Origin: Thermomonospora echinospora
Lineage (GTDB): Bacteria; Actinomycetota; Actinomycetes; Streptosporangiales; Streptosporangiaceae
Direction: 5' to 3'
DNA: 64,000 nt
Assembly: GCF_900108175.1 (NCBI RefSeq)
Contig: NZ_FNVO01000002.1
Coordinates: 63,051 to 127,050, forward strand
The translations under genes were made by a program, and so were the position numbers. Of the stretch, positions 50,994 to 60,069 are shown piece by piece. The notes below the pieces were generated by a model. That model did not search any database. It was not told the origin of the DNA and saw only the letters and a list, made by a program, of their open reading frames with translations. The stretch's first letter is position 1. Each line of letters opens with the position of its first letter.

Positions 50994-52565
50994 ATGCCCG
51001 TACTGCCCCTCGATGAAGGCCACGACCCCCGTGAGGTCGGCCCTTACCGCCTGCTGGGCCGGCTCGGCGAGGGCGGGCAGGGCGTGGTCTACCTGGGGGA
51101 GGCGCCCGACGGTCGGCAGGTCGCGGTCAAGACCCTCAAGCTCGACGGCCTGCCCCCCGGCGCCGACGCCGAGGCCAGGCGACGGCTGGCCAAGGAGGTC
51201 GAGGCGGCCATGCGCGTCGAGCCGTTCTGCACCGCCAGGGTGCTGGACTTCTCAGTGGAGGGGCCGCTCCCCTACGTGGTGGGCGAGTACGTGCCGGGGC
51301 CCTCGCTGTTCGAGCGGGTGGACGAGCAGGGGCCGCTGCACGAGGACGCGCTCATCCGGCTGATCATCCAGAGCGTGAGCGGGCTGACCGCCATCCACGA
51401 CGCCGGGATCGTGCACCGCGACCTCAAGCCGTCCAACCTGCTGATGGGCCCGGACGGGGCGCGGGTGGTGGACTTCGGCATCGCCCGCCTGGCCGAGGCC
51501 CGCACGCGCACGGGCAGGCTCATCGGCACCCCCTCCTACTTCTCCCCCGAGCAACTGGAGGGCCGGCCGGCCACCACGGCCTCCGACGTCTTCGCCTGGG
51601 CGGGCACGATGGTGTTCGCGGCGACCGGGCGGGCGCCGTTCGGGTACGCCGACTACGACCACGAGATGCCCGCGCTGTTCCGGCGCATCCTGGAGGACGA
51701 GCCCGACCTGGGGGGCGTTCCGGAACGGGTGCTGCCGCTGCTGCGGCTGTGCCTGGACAAGGACCCCGCGAACCGGCCGGTGGCGTGGAGCATCCTGGAG
51801 TGGCTGCTCAAGCGCCCGGCCCCGCGCACGCCGACCCCGGTCCCGGCCGACCCGTTCACCGCGGACGCGTTCCGGCTGCTCGACCGGGTCGCCCCGAGCG
51901 GCCCGAGTGGCCCGCCGATCCGGCTGCCCCCGCCCGGCCCGCCGCCGGTGGGGGTGCGGACCGTTCCGCCGGCCGAGCCCGACACCGTCCCGCCCGCCGA
52001 GGGCGACCCGGTCCCTCCGATCGGGCACGAGCCCGCTCCGCTCACCGAGCGTGGGCACGTCCCCGCCGCGAACGAGCCCGGACGGCCCGTGAACGAGCCC
52101 GACCCGACCACCGGGCACGGGTCCTCCACGTCTCAGCAGGGTGGGCCCGGACGGCCGGTGAGGCGGTGGTGGCCCGTGGCGGCGGTACTCGCTCTGGTCG
52201 TGGCGGGTGCCGGCGGCTGGCTGCTGCTGGGCAGGGGCGGGGAGGCCGAGACCCGGATCCCCGAGCGGTTCGCGGGCACCTGGCAGGGACAGGTGGCCGA
52301 GAGCGACGGCTACCGCAACCGCCCGGCCACGGTGACGCTGTCACTGCCCGAGGGCGGGCGGACGGGGGCCCTGGCGGGCGGTCTGTGCGCTGGGCAGGTG
52401 GCGCTGAGCGCGCTCGGGCAGGACCGGATCACGCTGGAGTTCACCAGCGGGTCCTGCGTGAACGGGACGGTGGTGGCGACCTTGGACGGCGACCGCCTGG
52501 ACTACGACCTGCGCGGCGGCGGCTCGGCCACCGGGCACGGCACGCTCGGCAGGTCCGCGACCTGA
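50994..52565 (+). CDS. receptor Ser/Thr protein kinase, paralogue of preceding gene
   Basis: Transmembrane kinase of 523 aa. Kinase domain at about 17-280 with LGEGGQGVVYLG, VAVKTL, HRDLKPSNLLMG, DFGIARL and GTPSYFSPE. The long linker has degenerate Pro/Glu repeats (VPPAEPD, VPPAEGDP, VNEPDP). One membrane helix (WWPVAAVLALVVAGAGGWLLL) and a C-terminal domain FAGTWQGQV with two Cys, related to that of the upstream kinase. AAGGAGG is 6 nt before the ATG at 50994. The pair arose by tandem duplication and may sense related ligands. Confidence 0.92.
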   Translation: MPVLPLDEGHDPREVGPYRLLGRLGEGGQGVVYLGEAPDGRQVAVKTLKLDGLPPGADAEARRRLAKEVEAAMRVEPFCTARVLDFSVEGPLPYVVGEYVPGPSLFERVDEQGPLHEDALIRLIIQSVSGLTAIHDAGIVHRDLKPSNLLMGPDGARVVDFGIARLAEARTRTGRLIGTPSYFSPEQLEGRPATTASDVFAWAGTMVFAATGRAPFGYADYDHEMPALFRRILEDEPDLGGVPERVLPLLRLCLDKDPANRPVAWSILEWLLKRPAPRTPTPVPADPFTADAFRLLDRVAPSGPSGPPIRLPPPGPPPVGVRTVPPAEPDTVPPAEGDPVPPIGHEPAPLTERGHVPAANEPGRPVNEPDPTTGHGSSTSQQGGPGRPVRRWWPVAAVLALVVAGAGGWLLLGRGGEAETRIPERFAGTWQGQVAESDGYRNRPATVTLSLPEGGRTGALAGGLCAGQVALSALGQDRITLEFTSGSCVNGTVVATLDGDRLDYDLRGGGSATGHGTLGRSAT

Positions 52566-52724
52566 CCACCGGGTCAGTGACCAAGGGCACAGTGCCCGCC
52601 GGCACACGGCCGTTTACCCTTCGGTACGACAATTCCGGACGGCCCCGATGCGTCCATGGCCGGGCACGGGGACCGGTCCGGGGCATGGGGGTCCTTCCCC
52701 ACCACGACCGAGCGGGAGTGCCTG

Positions 52725-53192
52725 GTGAGCGTGGAATCCGAACTGGACCTGTGGAACACCCTGTCCGGGGCCGAGTTGATCAAAGCCATGGGAGAGGGCC
52801 GTTTCCCGCAGTTCACCCCCATCAACGAGCACATCGGGCAGGTGGTCTCCGAAGTCGAGCACGGCCGGGTGCGGCTCGCCTGGAGCCCCGAGGACAAGCT
52901 GTGCAACCCGGGCGGCATCGTGCACGGCGGCTACATCGCGATGATCCTCGACAACGCCGTCTGCCTGGCCGCCTCCAGCACCGGCGAGCACTTCATGCCG
53001 ATGCTGACGCTGAGCCTGAACGTGGACTACGTGCGCCCGGTGCAGGCCGGCCGCCCCTACGACGTGGAGGGCGTGTGCGTGCATCCCGGCCGGACCCGGA
53101 TGCTGTCCACCGCCACGATCACCGACGCCGGCGGCAGGCTCATCGCCCAGGCCACCGCCAGCGTCACCCCCAACCAGGCGTTCGCCCGCTGA
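52725..53192 (+). CDS. PaaI-family hotdog thioesterase
   Basis: Hotdog-fold thioesterase of 155 aa with NPGGIVHGGYIAMILDNAVC, in which the HGG motif and following Asp match the PaaI/4HBT active site. GTG start at 52725 (MSVESELDLW) with GGGAG upstream; the frame opens 23 codons earlier in DNA without coding look. It hydrolyses acyl-CoA or acyl-ACP in relatives; substrate unknown here. It stands 48 nt before sppA on the same strand. Confidence 0.9.
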   Translation: MSVESELDLWNTLSGAELIKAMGEGRFPQFTPINEHIGQVVSEVEHGRVRLAWSPEDKLCNPGGIVHGGYIAMILDNAVCLAASSTGEHFMPMLTLSLNVDYVRPVQAGRPYDVEGVCVHPGRTRMLSTATITDAGGRLIAQATASVTPNQAFAR

Positions 53193-53240
53193 TCGATCGC
53201 CGGCCGGGCCGGACCCCGGAAAGCGCATAGGCTTACCGGC

Positions 53241-54956
53241 ATGGTGGAACCCGGCAAAGTCGTCAGCATCATCACCGAGGCACGCGACCGGCGGACGGCC
53301 CCGCTGGTCCTGGAGCTCGACCTGACCGACGGGATCGTGGAGACGGCCCCGGCCGACCCGCTGTCGGCGCTGCTGTCGATGCGCCGCCCCCATCTACGCG
53401 ACGTGCTGGACGGGCTGCGCCGGGCCCGGGGCGACGCACGGGTCCGCGCGCTGGTCGTCAAGGTCACCGGCTCGATCGGGCTGGCCATGGCCCAGGAGCT
53501 GCGCGGCGCGGTCGCCGCGCTGCGCGAGGCCGGCAAGCTCACCGTGGCCTGGAGCGAGACGTTCGGCGAGGGCGGGCACGGGACCGTCCCCTACTACCTG
53601 GCGTCCGCGTTCGACCGGGTCTACCTGCAGCCGACCGGCGAGGTCGGGCTGACCGGCGTGGCGCTGGAGGAGCCGTTCGTGCGCGGCGCCCTCGACAAGG
53701 CCGGGATCGAGCCGCGCTTCGCCGCCCGCCACGAGTACAAGACCATGCCCAACATGTTCGTGCAGCGGGGCTACACCCCCGAGCACCGTGAGTCCTCCCA
53801 GCGCATGGTCGACTCGATCGGCGAGCAGCTGGTCGAGGGCATCGCCGAGGCGCGCGGGCTGGCCGCCGACCGGGTCCGGGAGCTGGTCGACCGGGGGCCG
53901 CTGCTGGCCGCCGAGGCCCTGGAGGCCGGGCTGGTGGACCGGCTGGCCTACCGCGACGAGGTGTACGCCGACGTCCGCCGGGAGGTGGGCGCCCCGGACG
54001 GCAAGGTGCAGTTGCGCTACGTCGCCCGTTACAACCGCACGCACGGGCTCGCCGGGCGCCTGCCTCAGCCGGGCCGCGGCCAGGCCGTGGTGGCGCTGAT
54101 CAACGGGCAGGGGCCGATCCGGCTGGGCCGCAGCGGGCGCGGCGGGCCGCTGCCCTCACAGGGCCCGGCGATGGGCTCGGACACCATCGGGGCGGCGTTC
54201 CGGGCGGCGGTCCGCGACGAGCGGGTGCGGGCCATCGTGTTCCGGGTCAACAGCCCCGGCGGCTCGGCGGTCGCCTCCGACGCCATCTGGCGGGAGGTGG
54301 TGCTGGCGGGCCGGGCCGGCAAGCCGGTGGTCGTGTCGATGGGGAACGTGGCGGCCTCCGGGGGTTACTACGTCGCGATGGCGGCCGACACCATCGTGGC
54401 CCAGCCCGGGACGGTCACCGGCTCGATCGGCGTGGTGGTCGGCAAGGCGGTGATCAACGAGCTGCTGGAGCGGGTCGGCATCGCGATGGGCAGCGTGGCC
54501 GACGGCGAGCACGCCCGCATGTTCAGCGCCACCAAGGACTTCAGCGAGTCGGAGTGGGAGCGCGTCAACGCCTCCCTGGACCGGATCTACGAGGACTTCA
54601 CCGCCAAGGTCGCCGAGGGCCGCGGGCTGAGCCGCGAGCAGGTGGACGAGCTGGCCCGGGGACGGGTGTGGACCGGCGCCGACGCCCGTGCCAACGGGCT
54701 GGTCGACGAGCTGGGCGGGCTGGACCTGGCGCTGGACCTGGCCCGCAAGCGGGCCGGGCTGCCCGCCGACGCCCCGGTCCGCGGCTACCCGCACGTCACC
54801 CCGTTGGAGCGGCTGCGCCCGGCCGAGTCCAGCGAGGACCGCACGGCGGCGGCGGCCCGCTTCGACGGCTGGGGCTCGCTGGGCGGGCTGGCCGCGCGCC
54901 TGGGGCTGCCGGCCGCCGGGCCGCTGACCCTGCCGGGCACGTGGGAGATCCGCTGA
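53241..54956 (+). CDS. sppA: signal peptide peptidase SppA, 67-kDa type
   Basis: Membrane-bound serine protease family (S49), 571 aa, with two tandem crotonase-like repeats as in the long SppA form. Catalytic Ser is in MGNVAASGGYYVAM of the second repeat, and the general-base Lys in ARHEYKTMPN of the first. No strong N-terminal membrane helix is visible, unlike E. coli SppA, so it may associate peripherally or be cytosolic. Expected role: degradation of cleaved signal peptides or other membrane peptides. It overlaps the flavin reductase start. Confidence 0.93.
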   Translation: MVEPGKVVSIITEARDRRTAPLVLELDLTDGIVETAPADPLSALLSMRRPHLRDVLDGLRRARGDARVRALVVKVTGSIGLAMAQELRGAVAALREAGKLTVAWSETFGEGGHGTVPYYLASAFDRVYLQPTGEVGLTGVALEEPFVRGALDKAGIEPRFAARHEYKTMPNMFVQRGYTPEHRESSQRMVDSIGEQLVEGIAEARGLAADRVRELVDRGPLLAAEALEAGLVDRLAYRDEVYADVRREVGAPDGKVQLRYVARYNRTHGLAGRLPQPGRGQAVVALINGQGPIRLGRSGRGGPLPSQGPAMGSDTIGAAFRAAVRDERVRAIVFRVNSPGGSAVASDAIWREVVLAGRAGKPVVVSMGNVAASGGYYVAMAADTIVAQPGTVTGSIGVVVGKAVINELLERVGIAMGSVADGEHARMFSATKDFSESEWERVNASLDRIYEDFTAKVAEGRGLSREQVDELARGRVWTGADARANGLVDELGGLDLALDLARKRAGLPADAPVRGYPHVTPLERLRPAESSEDRTAAAARFDGWGSLGGLAARLGLPAAGPLTLPGTWEIR

Positions 54957-55453
54957 GCGGCGGGCCCACGCCCGGTCCGGTCGCCGGAGAGTTCGTCGAC
55001 GCGGTCGCCGGGTTCGCCACCGGCGTGGTGGTGCTGACCGTACGGGACGGACGCGACGACCTGGGCACCACCATCACCTCGTTCGTGTCGGTGTCGCTGG
55101 AGCCGCCGATGGTGCTGGTGGGCGTGGCGTCGGCGTCCTACCTGGCCGAGGTGCTGGGGCGGCGGGACCGCTGGGCCGTCACCGTGCTGAGCGCCGCCCA
55201 GCGGGCGCTGGCGGGCCGGTTCGCGGCGGCGGGCCGGCCGAGCGCGCGCCTGCTGCTGGCGAGCCGGCCGCATCATCGCGGCCCCTTGTCGGACGCGCTG
55301 GTCCCCGAGGAGGGGATGGCGGCGCTGGAGTGCGAGACCCGGCGGCGCGTCACGGCCGGCGACCATCTGCTCGTGGTGGCCGAGGTGCTGGCGGTGGACT
55401 ACGTACACGGTGGCCGCAGCCCATTGATCAGAGTGGGTCGCCGTTATCTGTGA
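54941..55453 (+). CDS. flavin reductase-like FMN-binding protein
   Basis: Split-barrel flavoprotein of about 165-170 aa. EFVDAVAGFATGVVVLTVRDG, TSFVSVSLEPPMVLVGV, WAVTVLSAAQRALAGRFA and GDHLLVVAEVLAVDY match the flavin-reductase domain that gives reduced flavin to monooxygenases. The start is uncertain. GTG at 54941 would overlap sppA by 16 nt; a CTG at 54953 follows GGGAG at good spacing and overlaps the stop by 4 nt (CTGA), as elsewhere in this window. No in-frame ATG exists before the conserved region. Confidence 0.85.
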   Translation: MGDPLSGGPTPGPVAGEFVDAVAGFATGVVVLTVRDGRDDLGTTITSFVSVSLEPPMVLVGVASASYLAEVLGRRDRWAVTVLSAAQRALAGRFAAAGRPSARLLLASRPHHRGPLSDALVPEEGMAALECETRRRVTAGDHLLVVAEVLAVDYVHGGRSPLIRVGRRYL

Positions 55454-55579
55454 TCGGACATCACGGACGTCCCGTTAGGCATTCACAACGTAATCATTAT
55501 CTCCGGTACTGGTAGATCGTCCTTTACTCTGCGAACCTCTTCCTCGGAACGCTTTCGCGACCGTACGAGAGGTTTTCCG
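55454..55579 (+). promoter_or_regulatory. leader and promoter region of lanthipeptide operon
   Basis: AT-rich for this genome (around 55480-55525, ATTCACAACGTAATCATTAT). Contains TGGTAGAT, a possible extended -10, near 55508. The regulator at 62364-62969 is the likely binder by analogy to RamR/AmfR, but I found no clear repeat motif. AGAGG lies 8-12 nt before the lanKC GTG. Confidence 0.5.
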
Positions 55580-58177
55580 GTGGACCAGCGATACGAGCTC
55601 TACTGCCTTACCGATCGGTTCTTCTATGACGCACCGAAGGTCACCAAGGCTACCGAGTTCGCGATCGCGTGCCGGTCTCTTCCCGACGGCTGGACCCAGG
55701 TTCCCGGCGACGAGTGGATGAATTACGAGCCGCCGGTCACCCGCATTCCGCCGCAGGGCTGGAAGGTGCACGTGTCCGGCTGCGCCGAAAGCGCCGACAC
55801 CATTCTGGAACACACCTGGGACTACTGCGTGCCACGCGGAATCGCGTTCAAACATCTGCGCGGCCCGGGCACGCTGCGCATGCGCAACGCCAAATACGCG
55901 CCGCGGGGCGCCAGCGGCAAGCTGGTCACGATCTATCCGGCGGACGAGGACGAGCTGGCGCGGGTCCTCGACGGGCTGGGCCCGCTGGTGGCCGGCCTGC
56001 CCGGCCCCTACATCCTCAGCGACCTGCGCATCGGCGACGGCCCCCTGTACGTGCGGTACGGCGGGTTCGCCCGGCGGCGGTGCACCGACGAGCGGGGCGA
56101 GCTGGTCCCGGCGATGGAGAACGGGGACGGCGAGCTGGTGCCCGACCGGCGCGGCCCGGTGTTCACCGTTCCCGACTGGGTGACGCCGCCCCGCTGCCTG
56201 CTGCCGCACCTGGCCGCCCGGAGCGCCACCACCACCACGGAGCTGCCCTACCGGATCGAAAAGGCCCTGCATTTCTCCAACGGCGGAGGCGTGTACGCGG
56301 GCACCGACACCCGCACCGGAAAAGAGGTCATCCTCAAGGAGGCGCGGCCCCACGCGGGGCTGGCCGCCGACGGCGCCGACGCCGTGGCCCGGCTGCAGCA
56401 CGAACGGGACATGCTGGAGCGGCTGGCGGGCATCGACGGGGTGCCGGCCGTGCTCGACTACTTCACCCTGGGCGAGCACCACTTCCTGGTGCAGGAACGC
56501 ATCGAGGGACGCACCCTCAACACGTTCTTCGCCGAGCGCCACCCGCTGCTCGATCCCGAACTGGACCCCGGCAAGGTGGCGGGCTACACCTCCTGGGCAC
56601 TGCGCATCCACGAGGGCGTCGAGCGACTGATCGACGCCGTCCACGCCCGCGGCGTCGTCTACAACGACCTGCACATGTTCAACATCATGGTGCGGCCGGA
56701 CGACTCGGTGGCGCTGATCGACTTCGAGGTGGCCGCGCCGGCCGTCGCGCGCTCCCGGCAGACCCTGGCCAACCCGGCCTACCAGGCCCCGCCCGACCGG
56801 CGCGGCGTCGAGGTGGACCGCTACAGCCTGGCCTGCCTGCGGCTGGCCCTGTTCCTGCCGATGACCACGCTGTTCACCCAGGACCGGCACAAGGCCCGGC
56901 AGCTCGCCGAGGTGATCGCCGAGCACTTCCCGGTGCCGCAGGGCTTCCTGGACAAGGCGGTCGCGGAGATCACCCGGGACCTGGAGCCGCGGTGGACCCG
57001 CCCGCGGTTCACCCCGGACCGGCCCGGCTGGGAGGCCGCCCGCACCGCGCTCGGTGACGCCATCCGCGCCGCCGCCACGCCCGAGCGTCCCGACCGGCTG
57101 TTCCCCGGCGACATCGCCCAGTTCGCCGGCGCCTCGCTGGGCATGGCGCACGGCGCCGCCGGCGTCCTGTACGCGCTCGACGCGGTCGGGGCCGGGCGCG
57201 ACGCCGCGCATGAGGAGTGGCTTGCCCGCAAGGCCGCCGACCCGCCGCAGGGCACCGGCCTCGGCTTCTACGACGGGCTGCTGGGCGCCGCCTACACGCT
57301 GGCCTCGTTCGGGCACATCGACGCCGCGCTCACCGCGGTGTCGCACAGCCTGAAGGAGAAGTGGGAACGCCTCGGCCTGGACCTGTACGGGGGCCTGCCC
57401 GGCTTCGCGCTGGTGCTCGACCACCTCGCGGACGTCACCAGCGAGCGGTCGCTGCGCCAGACCGGATGGCGGGCGGCCGAGCTGGTGATCTCCCGGATGG
57501 GCGACCTGGGCAGGACCCGGCCCGGGTTCCTGTACGGCGGCGCCGGCATCGCCCTGATGTTCCTGCGGCTGTACGAGCGGACGGGCGAGGCGTCCCTGCT
57601 GGCCCACGCCGCGACGGCGCTCCGCCACGACCTGGCGTCCTGCCGGCGCGACCGCAACGACGCCCTCCAGGTGGACGACGGGTCCAAGCTGCTGCCCTAC
57701 ATCGACAAGGGCAGCGTCGGCATCGGCCTGGTCATCGACGAGTACCTGGCGCTCGGCCCGGACGACGAGGCCGCCGCCGAGTTCGTCGAGGCGCGCGAGG
57801 GCATCCGGCTCGCAGCCAGAGCCCTGTACTACGCGCAGCCGAGCCTGCTGCGGGGCCGCGCCGGGATGGTGCTCCATCTGAGCCGGCAGGACCCGGCCGA
57901 CCCGGTCGTGGCCCGCCATGTCGAGAGCCTCGCCTGGCACGCCATCCCCTACCGGCAGGGGCTGGCCTTCCCCGGCGACCAGCTCTACCGGCTGTCCTGT
58001 GACCTGTCCACCGGCACCGCCGGGGTGCTCCTGGCGCTTGGCGCCGCCCTGGCCGACACCCCGGTGGATCTGCCGTTCCTGCGGGCGCGGGCTCTCCCGC
58101 CGATCCCGGGCACGGCCGACCGACTCCCCGTGCGGACCGCCACGGGGCCCACCTCTATCCAGCCCGAAAGGGGGTGA
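55580..58177 (+). CDS. class III lanthipeptide synthetase LanKC (RamC/AmfT-like)
   Basis: Three-domain enzyme of 865 aa that phosphorylates Ser/Thr of a precursor, eliminates phosphate and cyclises with Cys. Residues about 1-220 are the lyase-like region, 230-500 the kinase (GGGVYAGTD, VILKEARP, VYNDLHMFNIMV with catalytic Asp, LIDFEVAAP), and about 530-850 the LanC-like cyclase (GGLPGFALVLDHL, GGAGIALMFLRLY, STGTAGVLLALG). The cyclase lacks the Cys-Cys-His zinc ligands, which defines class III. GTG start. The precursor gene follows after 5 nt, then two ABC transporters and a LuxR-type regulator, as in ram/amf clusters. Confidence 0.95.
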   Translation: MDQRYELYCLTDRFFYDAPKVTKATEFAIACRSLPDGWTQVPGDEWMNYEPPVTRIPPQGWKVHVSGCAESADTILEHTWDYCVPRGIAFKHLRGPGTLRMRNAKYAPRGASGKLVTIYPADEDELARVLDGLGPLVAGLPGPYILSDLRIGDGPLYVRYGGFARRRCTDERGELVPAMENGDGELVPDRRGPVFTVPDWVTPPRCLLPHLAARSATTTTELPYRIEKALHFSNGGGVYAGTDTRTGKEVILKEARPHAGLAADGADAVARLQHERDMLERLAGIDGVPAVLDYFTLGEHHFLVQERIEGRTLNTFFAERHPLLDPELDPGKVAGYTSWALRIHEGVERLIDAVHARGVVYNDLHMFNIMVRPDDSVALIDFEVAAPAVARSRQTLANPAYQAPPDRRGVEVDRYSLACLRLALFLPMTTLFTQDRHKARQLAEVIAEHFPVPQGFLDKAVAEITRDLEPRWTRPRFTPDRPGWEAARTALGDAIRAAATPERPDRLFPGDIAQFAGASLGMAHGAAGVLYALDAVGAGRDAAHEEWLARKAADPPQGTGLGFYDGLLGAAYTLASFGHIDAALTAVSHSLKEKWERLGLDLYGGLPGFALVLDHLADVTSERSLRQTGWRAAELVISRMGDLGRTRPGFLYGGAGIALMFLRLYERTGEASLLAHAATALRHDLASCRRDRNDALQVDDGSKLLPYIDKGSVGIGLVIDEYLALGPDDEAAAEFVEAREGIRLAARALYYAQPSLLRGRAGMVLHLSRQDPADPVVARHVESLAWHAIPYRQGLAFPGDQLYRLSCDLSTGTAGVLLALGAALADTPVDLPFLRARALPPIPGTADRLPVRTATGPTSIQPERG

Positions 58178-58182
58178 CAGAC

Positions 58183-58299
58183 ATGGCGCTTCTGGACCTT
58201 CAGGGAATGACGGTCGAGAACGGCGGAGGCGACGACAGCAGCGTGAGCCTGCTGCTGTGCGACAAGCACAGCTCGCACAGCACCATCCTCTGCCTCTGA
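58183..58299 (+). CDS. class III lanthipeptide precursor (SapB/AmfS-like)
   Basis: Peptide of 38 aa, too short for most gene callers. The leader begins MALLDLQGM and holds the LLDLQ box recognised by class III synthetases, then a Gly/Asp-rich spacer. The core has two Ser-x-x-Ser-x-x-x-Cys blocks: SSVSLLLC (19-26) and SSHSTILC (30-37), the arrangement of SapB and AmfS, each able to form a lanthionine or labionin ring. LLL and IL patches beside DKHSSH make an amphiphile. GAAAGGGGGTGA precedes the ATG, 5 nt after lanKC. Likely product: a secreted surfactant for aerial growth. No protease gene for leader removal is next to it. Confidence 0.92.
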   Translation: MALLDLQGMTVENGGGDDSSVSLLLCDKHSSHSTILCL

Positions 58300-58319
58300 C
58301 CGGCTAGCCCGGACGGCCG

Positions 58320-58375
58320 GTGGCCGCGGGAGCCACGCCTCCGCCTACGGGCGGCGGGCCGGCCCCCGCGGCCAC
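58320..58375 (+). terminator. stem-loop between precursor and transporter genes
   Basis: Arms GTGGCCGCGGG (58320-58330) and CCCGCGGCCAC (58365-58375) are perfect complements; the loop has a small inner CCGCC/GGCGG hairpin. Located 20 nt past the precursor stop. No U-run. Likely a partial terminator or 3' stabiliser that raises precursor mRNA over transporter mRNA. Confidence 0.6.
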
Positions 58376-58395
58376 TCGGCCATTGGGAGGACTTC

Positions 58396-60069
58396 ATGCC
58401 CCGGACCGACACCGCCGACCGCCTGCTGCTGCGCACCACCCGGCGCGGCGGCGGCTGGGTCGTGGTGCTCGCGGTCGCCGCGCTGGCGGACGCGGCGGCC
58501 ACCGTGCTGCTGCCCGCCGCGCTGGGCCTGGCGGTGGACGACGTGCTGACCCCCGGGCCGCCTGGCCGCGCCGTCTGGCTGTGCGCCGGGCTGGTCCTGG
58601 TCTCGGCGGCCACCGACATCGTGATGGAGCCGGCGACCGGGGCCGGCACCGCCCGCGCGACGGCCTGGCTGCGGCACACGTTCGTCCGCCACGTGCTGGC
58701 CATGGGCCCCGCGCATCGGCTGGACCCCGGCGATGTGACCAGCCGGGTGGTGGGCGGCGCCGCCGAGGCCGGGATCGCCCCGGTGGCCGTGGTCCGCGCC
58801 GCCGTCGCGGTGCTGCCGCCGGTGGGGGCGGTGGTGGCCCTGATGCTGATCGACTGGCGGATCGCGGTGGCGCTCGCGGTGGCGCTGCCGCTGCCGGTGC
58901 TGGTGCTGCGCACGTTCGTACGGGACGTCACCGGCTCCGTACGGCGCTATCTGGACGTTCAGGGGGCGATGGCGGCCCGGCTGGCGGAGGCGCTGCGCGG
59001 GCTGCGGACGATCGCCGCCGCGGGCACCGCGGAGCGCGAGGCCCGCCGCGTCCTGGCCCCCCTTCCCGAGCTGCGACGCGAGGGCGAGGACATCTGGCGG
59101 GTACAGGGCGCCATCGGGGCGCGCGGCCTGGTGGTGGTGCTGCTGCTGCAGGTGGTGGTGCTGGCGGTGGCCGGGCTGGAGCTGGCGGCGCAGCGGATCA
59201 CCGCGGGCGAGCTGGTCGCCGCCGGACGGTACGCGGCGCTGGCCGCGGGGCTGGGACCCATCGCCACACATCTGGGCCGGATCGGTCGGGCGCGCGGGGC
59301 CGCCGCGCGGGCCGCCGAGATCCTGGGGCGTCCCGCCCCCGTCCACGGCGACCGGGAGCTGCCGCCGGGCCCGGGCACGTTGGAGTTCCGCCGGGTGGGC
59401 GCGGGCGGGGTGCTCCGCGAGGTGGACCTGCTCGTCGCGGGCGGAACGGCCGTCGCGGTGGTCGGGCGGTCCGGGTCGGGCAAGTCGCTGCTGGCGGCGC
59501 TGGCCGGGCGGCTGGCCGATCCGGACACCGGCGAGGTGCTGCTGGACGGCGTGCCGCTGCACCGGCTGAGCCGGACGGCACTGCGCGACGCGGTCGGGTA
59601 CGCGTTCGCCCGGCCGCACCTGTTCGGCGAGACCGTGCTGGAGGCCGTGGGCTTCGGTGCGCCCGGGGCGCCGGAGGGGTTCCTGCGGCACGCGGCGGTC
59701 ACCGCCTGCGCCGACTCGTTCGTCCGCCGGCTGCCGTCCGGCTACGCCACCGCAATGCCCGACGCCCCGCTGTCGGGCGGGGAGGCGCAGCGGCTGGGCC
59801 TGGCCCGCGCGTTCGCGCACGGCGGGCGGCTGCTCATCCTCGACGACGCCACCTCCAGCCTGGACACCGCCACCGAACTGGAGATCGGCCGTGCCCTGTT
59901 CGGCGCGCTGGCCGGCCGCACCCGTCTGATCACCGCGCACCGCGCCGCCACGGCGGCACGCGCCGACCTGGTGGTGTGGCTGGACGGCGGCGGCGTCCGC
60001 GCCGTGGGCACGCATGCCGGGCTGTGGCGTGACCCGCACTATCGAGCCGTCTTCGGAGAGCACTCATGA
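58396..60069 (+). CDS. lanthipeptide ABC transporter 1 (membrane + ATPase)
   Basis: Half-transporter of 557 aa: about six membrane helices (residues 20-290), then an ATPase domain with Walker A GRSGSGKSLLAAL, signature LSGGEAQRLGLARAF, Walker B RLLILDDATSSLD and H-loop ITAHRAA. No peptidase C39 domain, so leader removal must occur elsewhere. GGGAGGAC precedes the ATG. Overlaps the next transporter by 4 nt (ATGA). By ram/amf analogy the two half-transporters form a heterodimer that exports the modified peptide. Confidence 0.92.
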   Translation: MPRTDTADRLLLRTTRRGGGWVVVLAVAALADAAATVLLPAALGLAVDDVLTPGPPGRAVWLCAGLVLVSAATDIVMEPATGAGTARATAWLRHTFVRHVLAMGPAHRLDPGDVTSRVVGGAAEAGIAPVAVVRAAVAVLPPVGAVVALMLIDWRIAVALAVALPLPVLVLRTFVRDVTGSVRRYLDVQGAMAARLAEALRGLRTIAAAGTAEREARRVLAPLPELRREGEDIWRVQGAIGARGLVVVLLLQVVVLAVAGLELAAQRITAGELVAAGRYAALAAGLGPIATHLGRIGRARGAAARAAEILGRPAPVHGDRELPPGPGTLEFRRVGAGGVLREVDLLVAGGTAVAVVGRSGSGKSLLAALAGRLADPDTGEVLLDGVPLHRLSRTALRDAVGYAFARPHLFGETVLEAVGFGAPGAPEGFLRHAAVTACADSFVRRLPSGYATAMPDAPLSGGEAQRLGLARAFAHGGRLLILDDATSSLDTATELEIGRALFGALAGRTRLITAHRAATAARADLVVWLDGGGVRAVGTHAGLWRDPHYRAVFGEHS

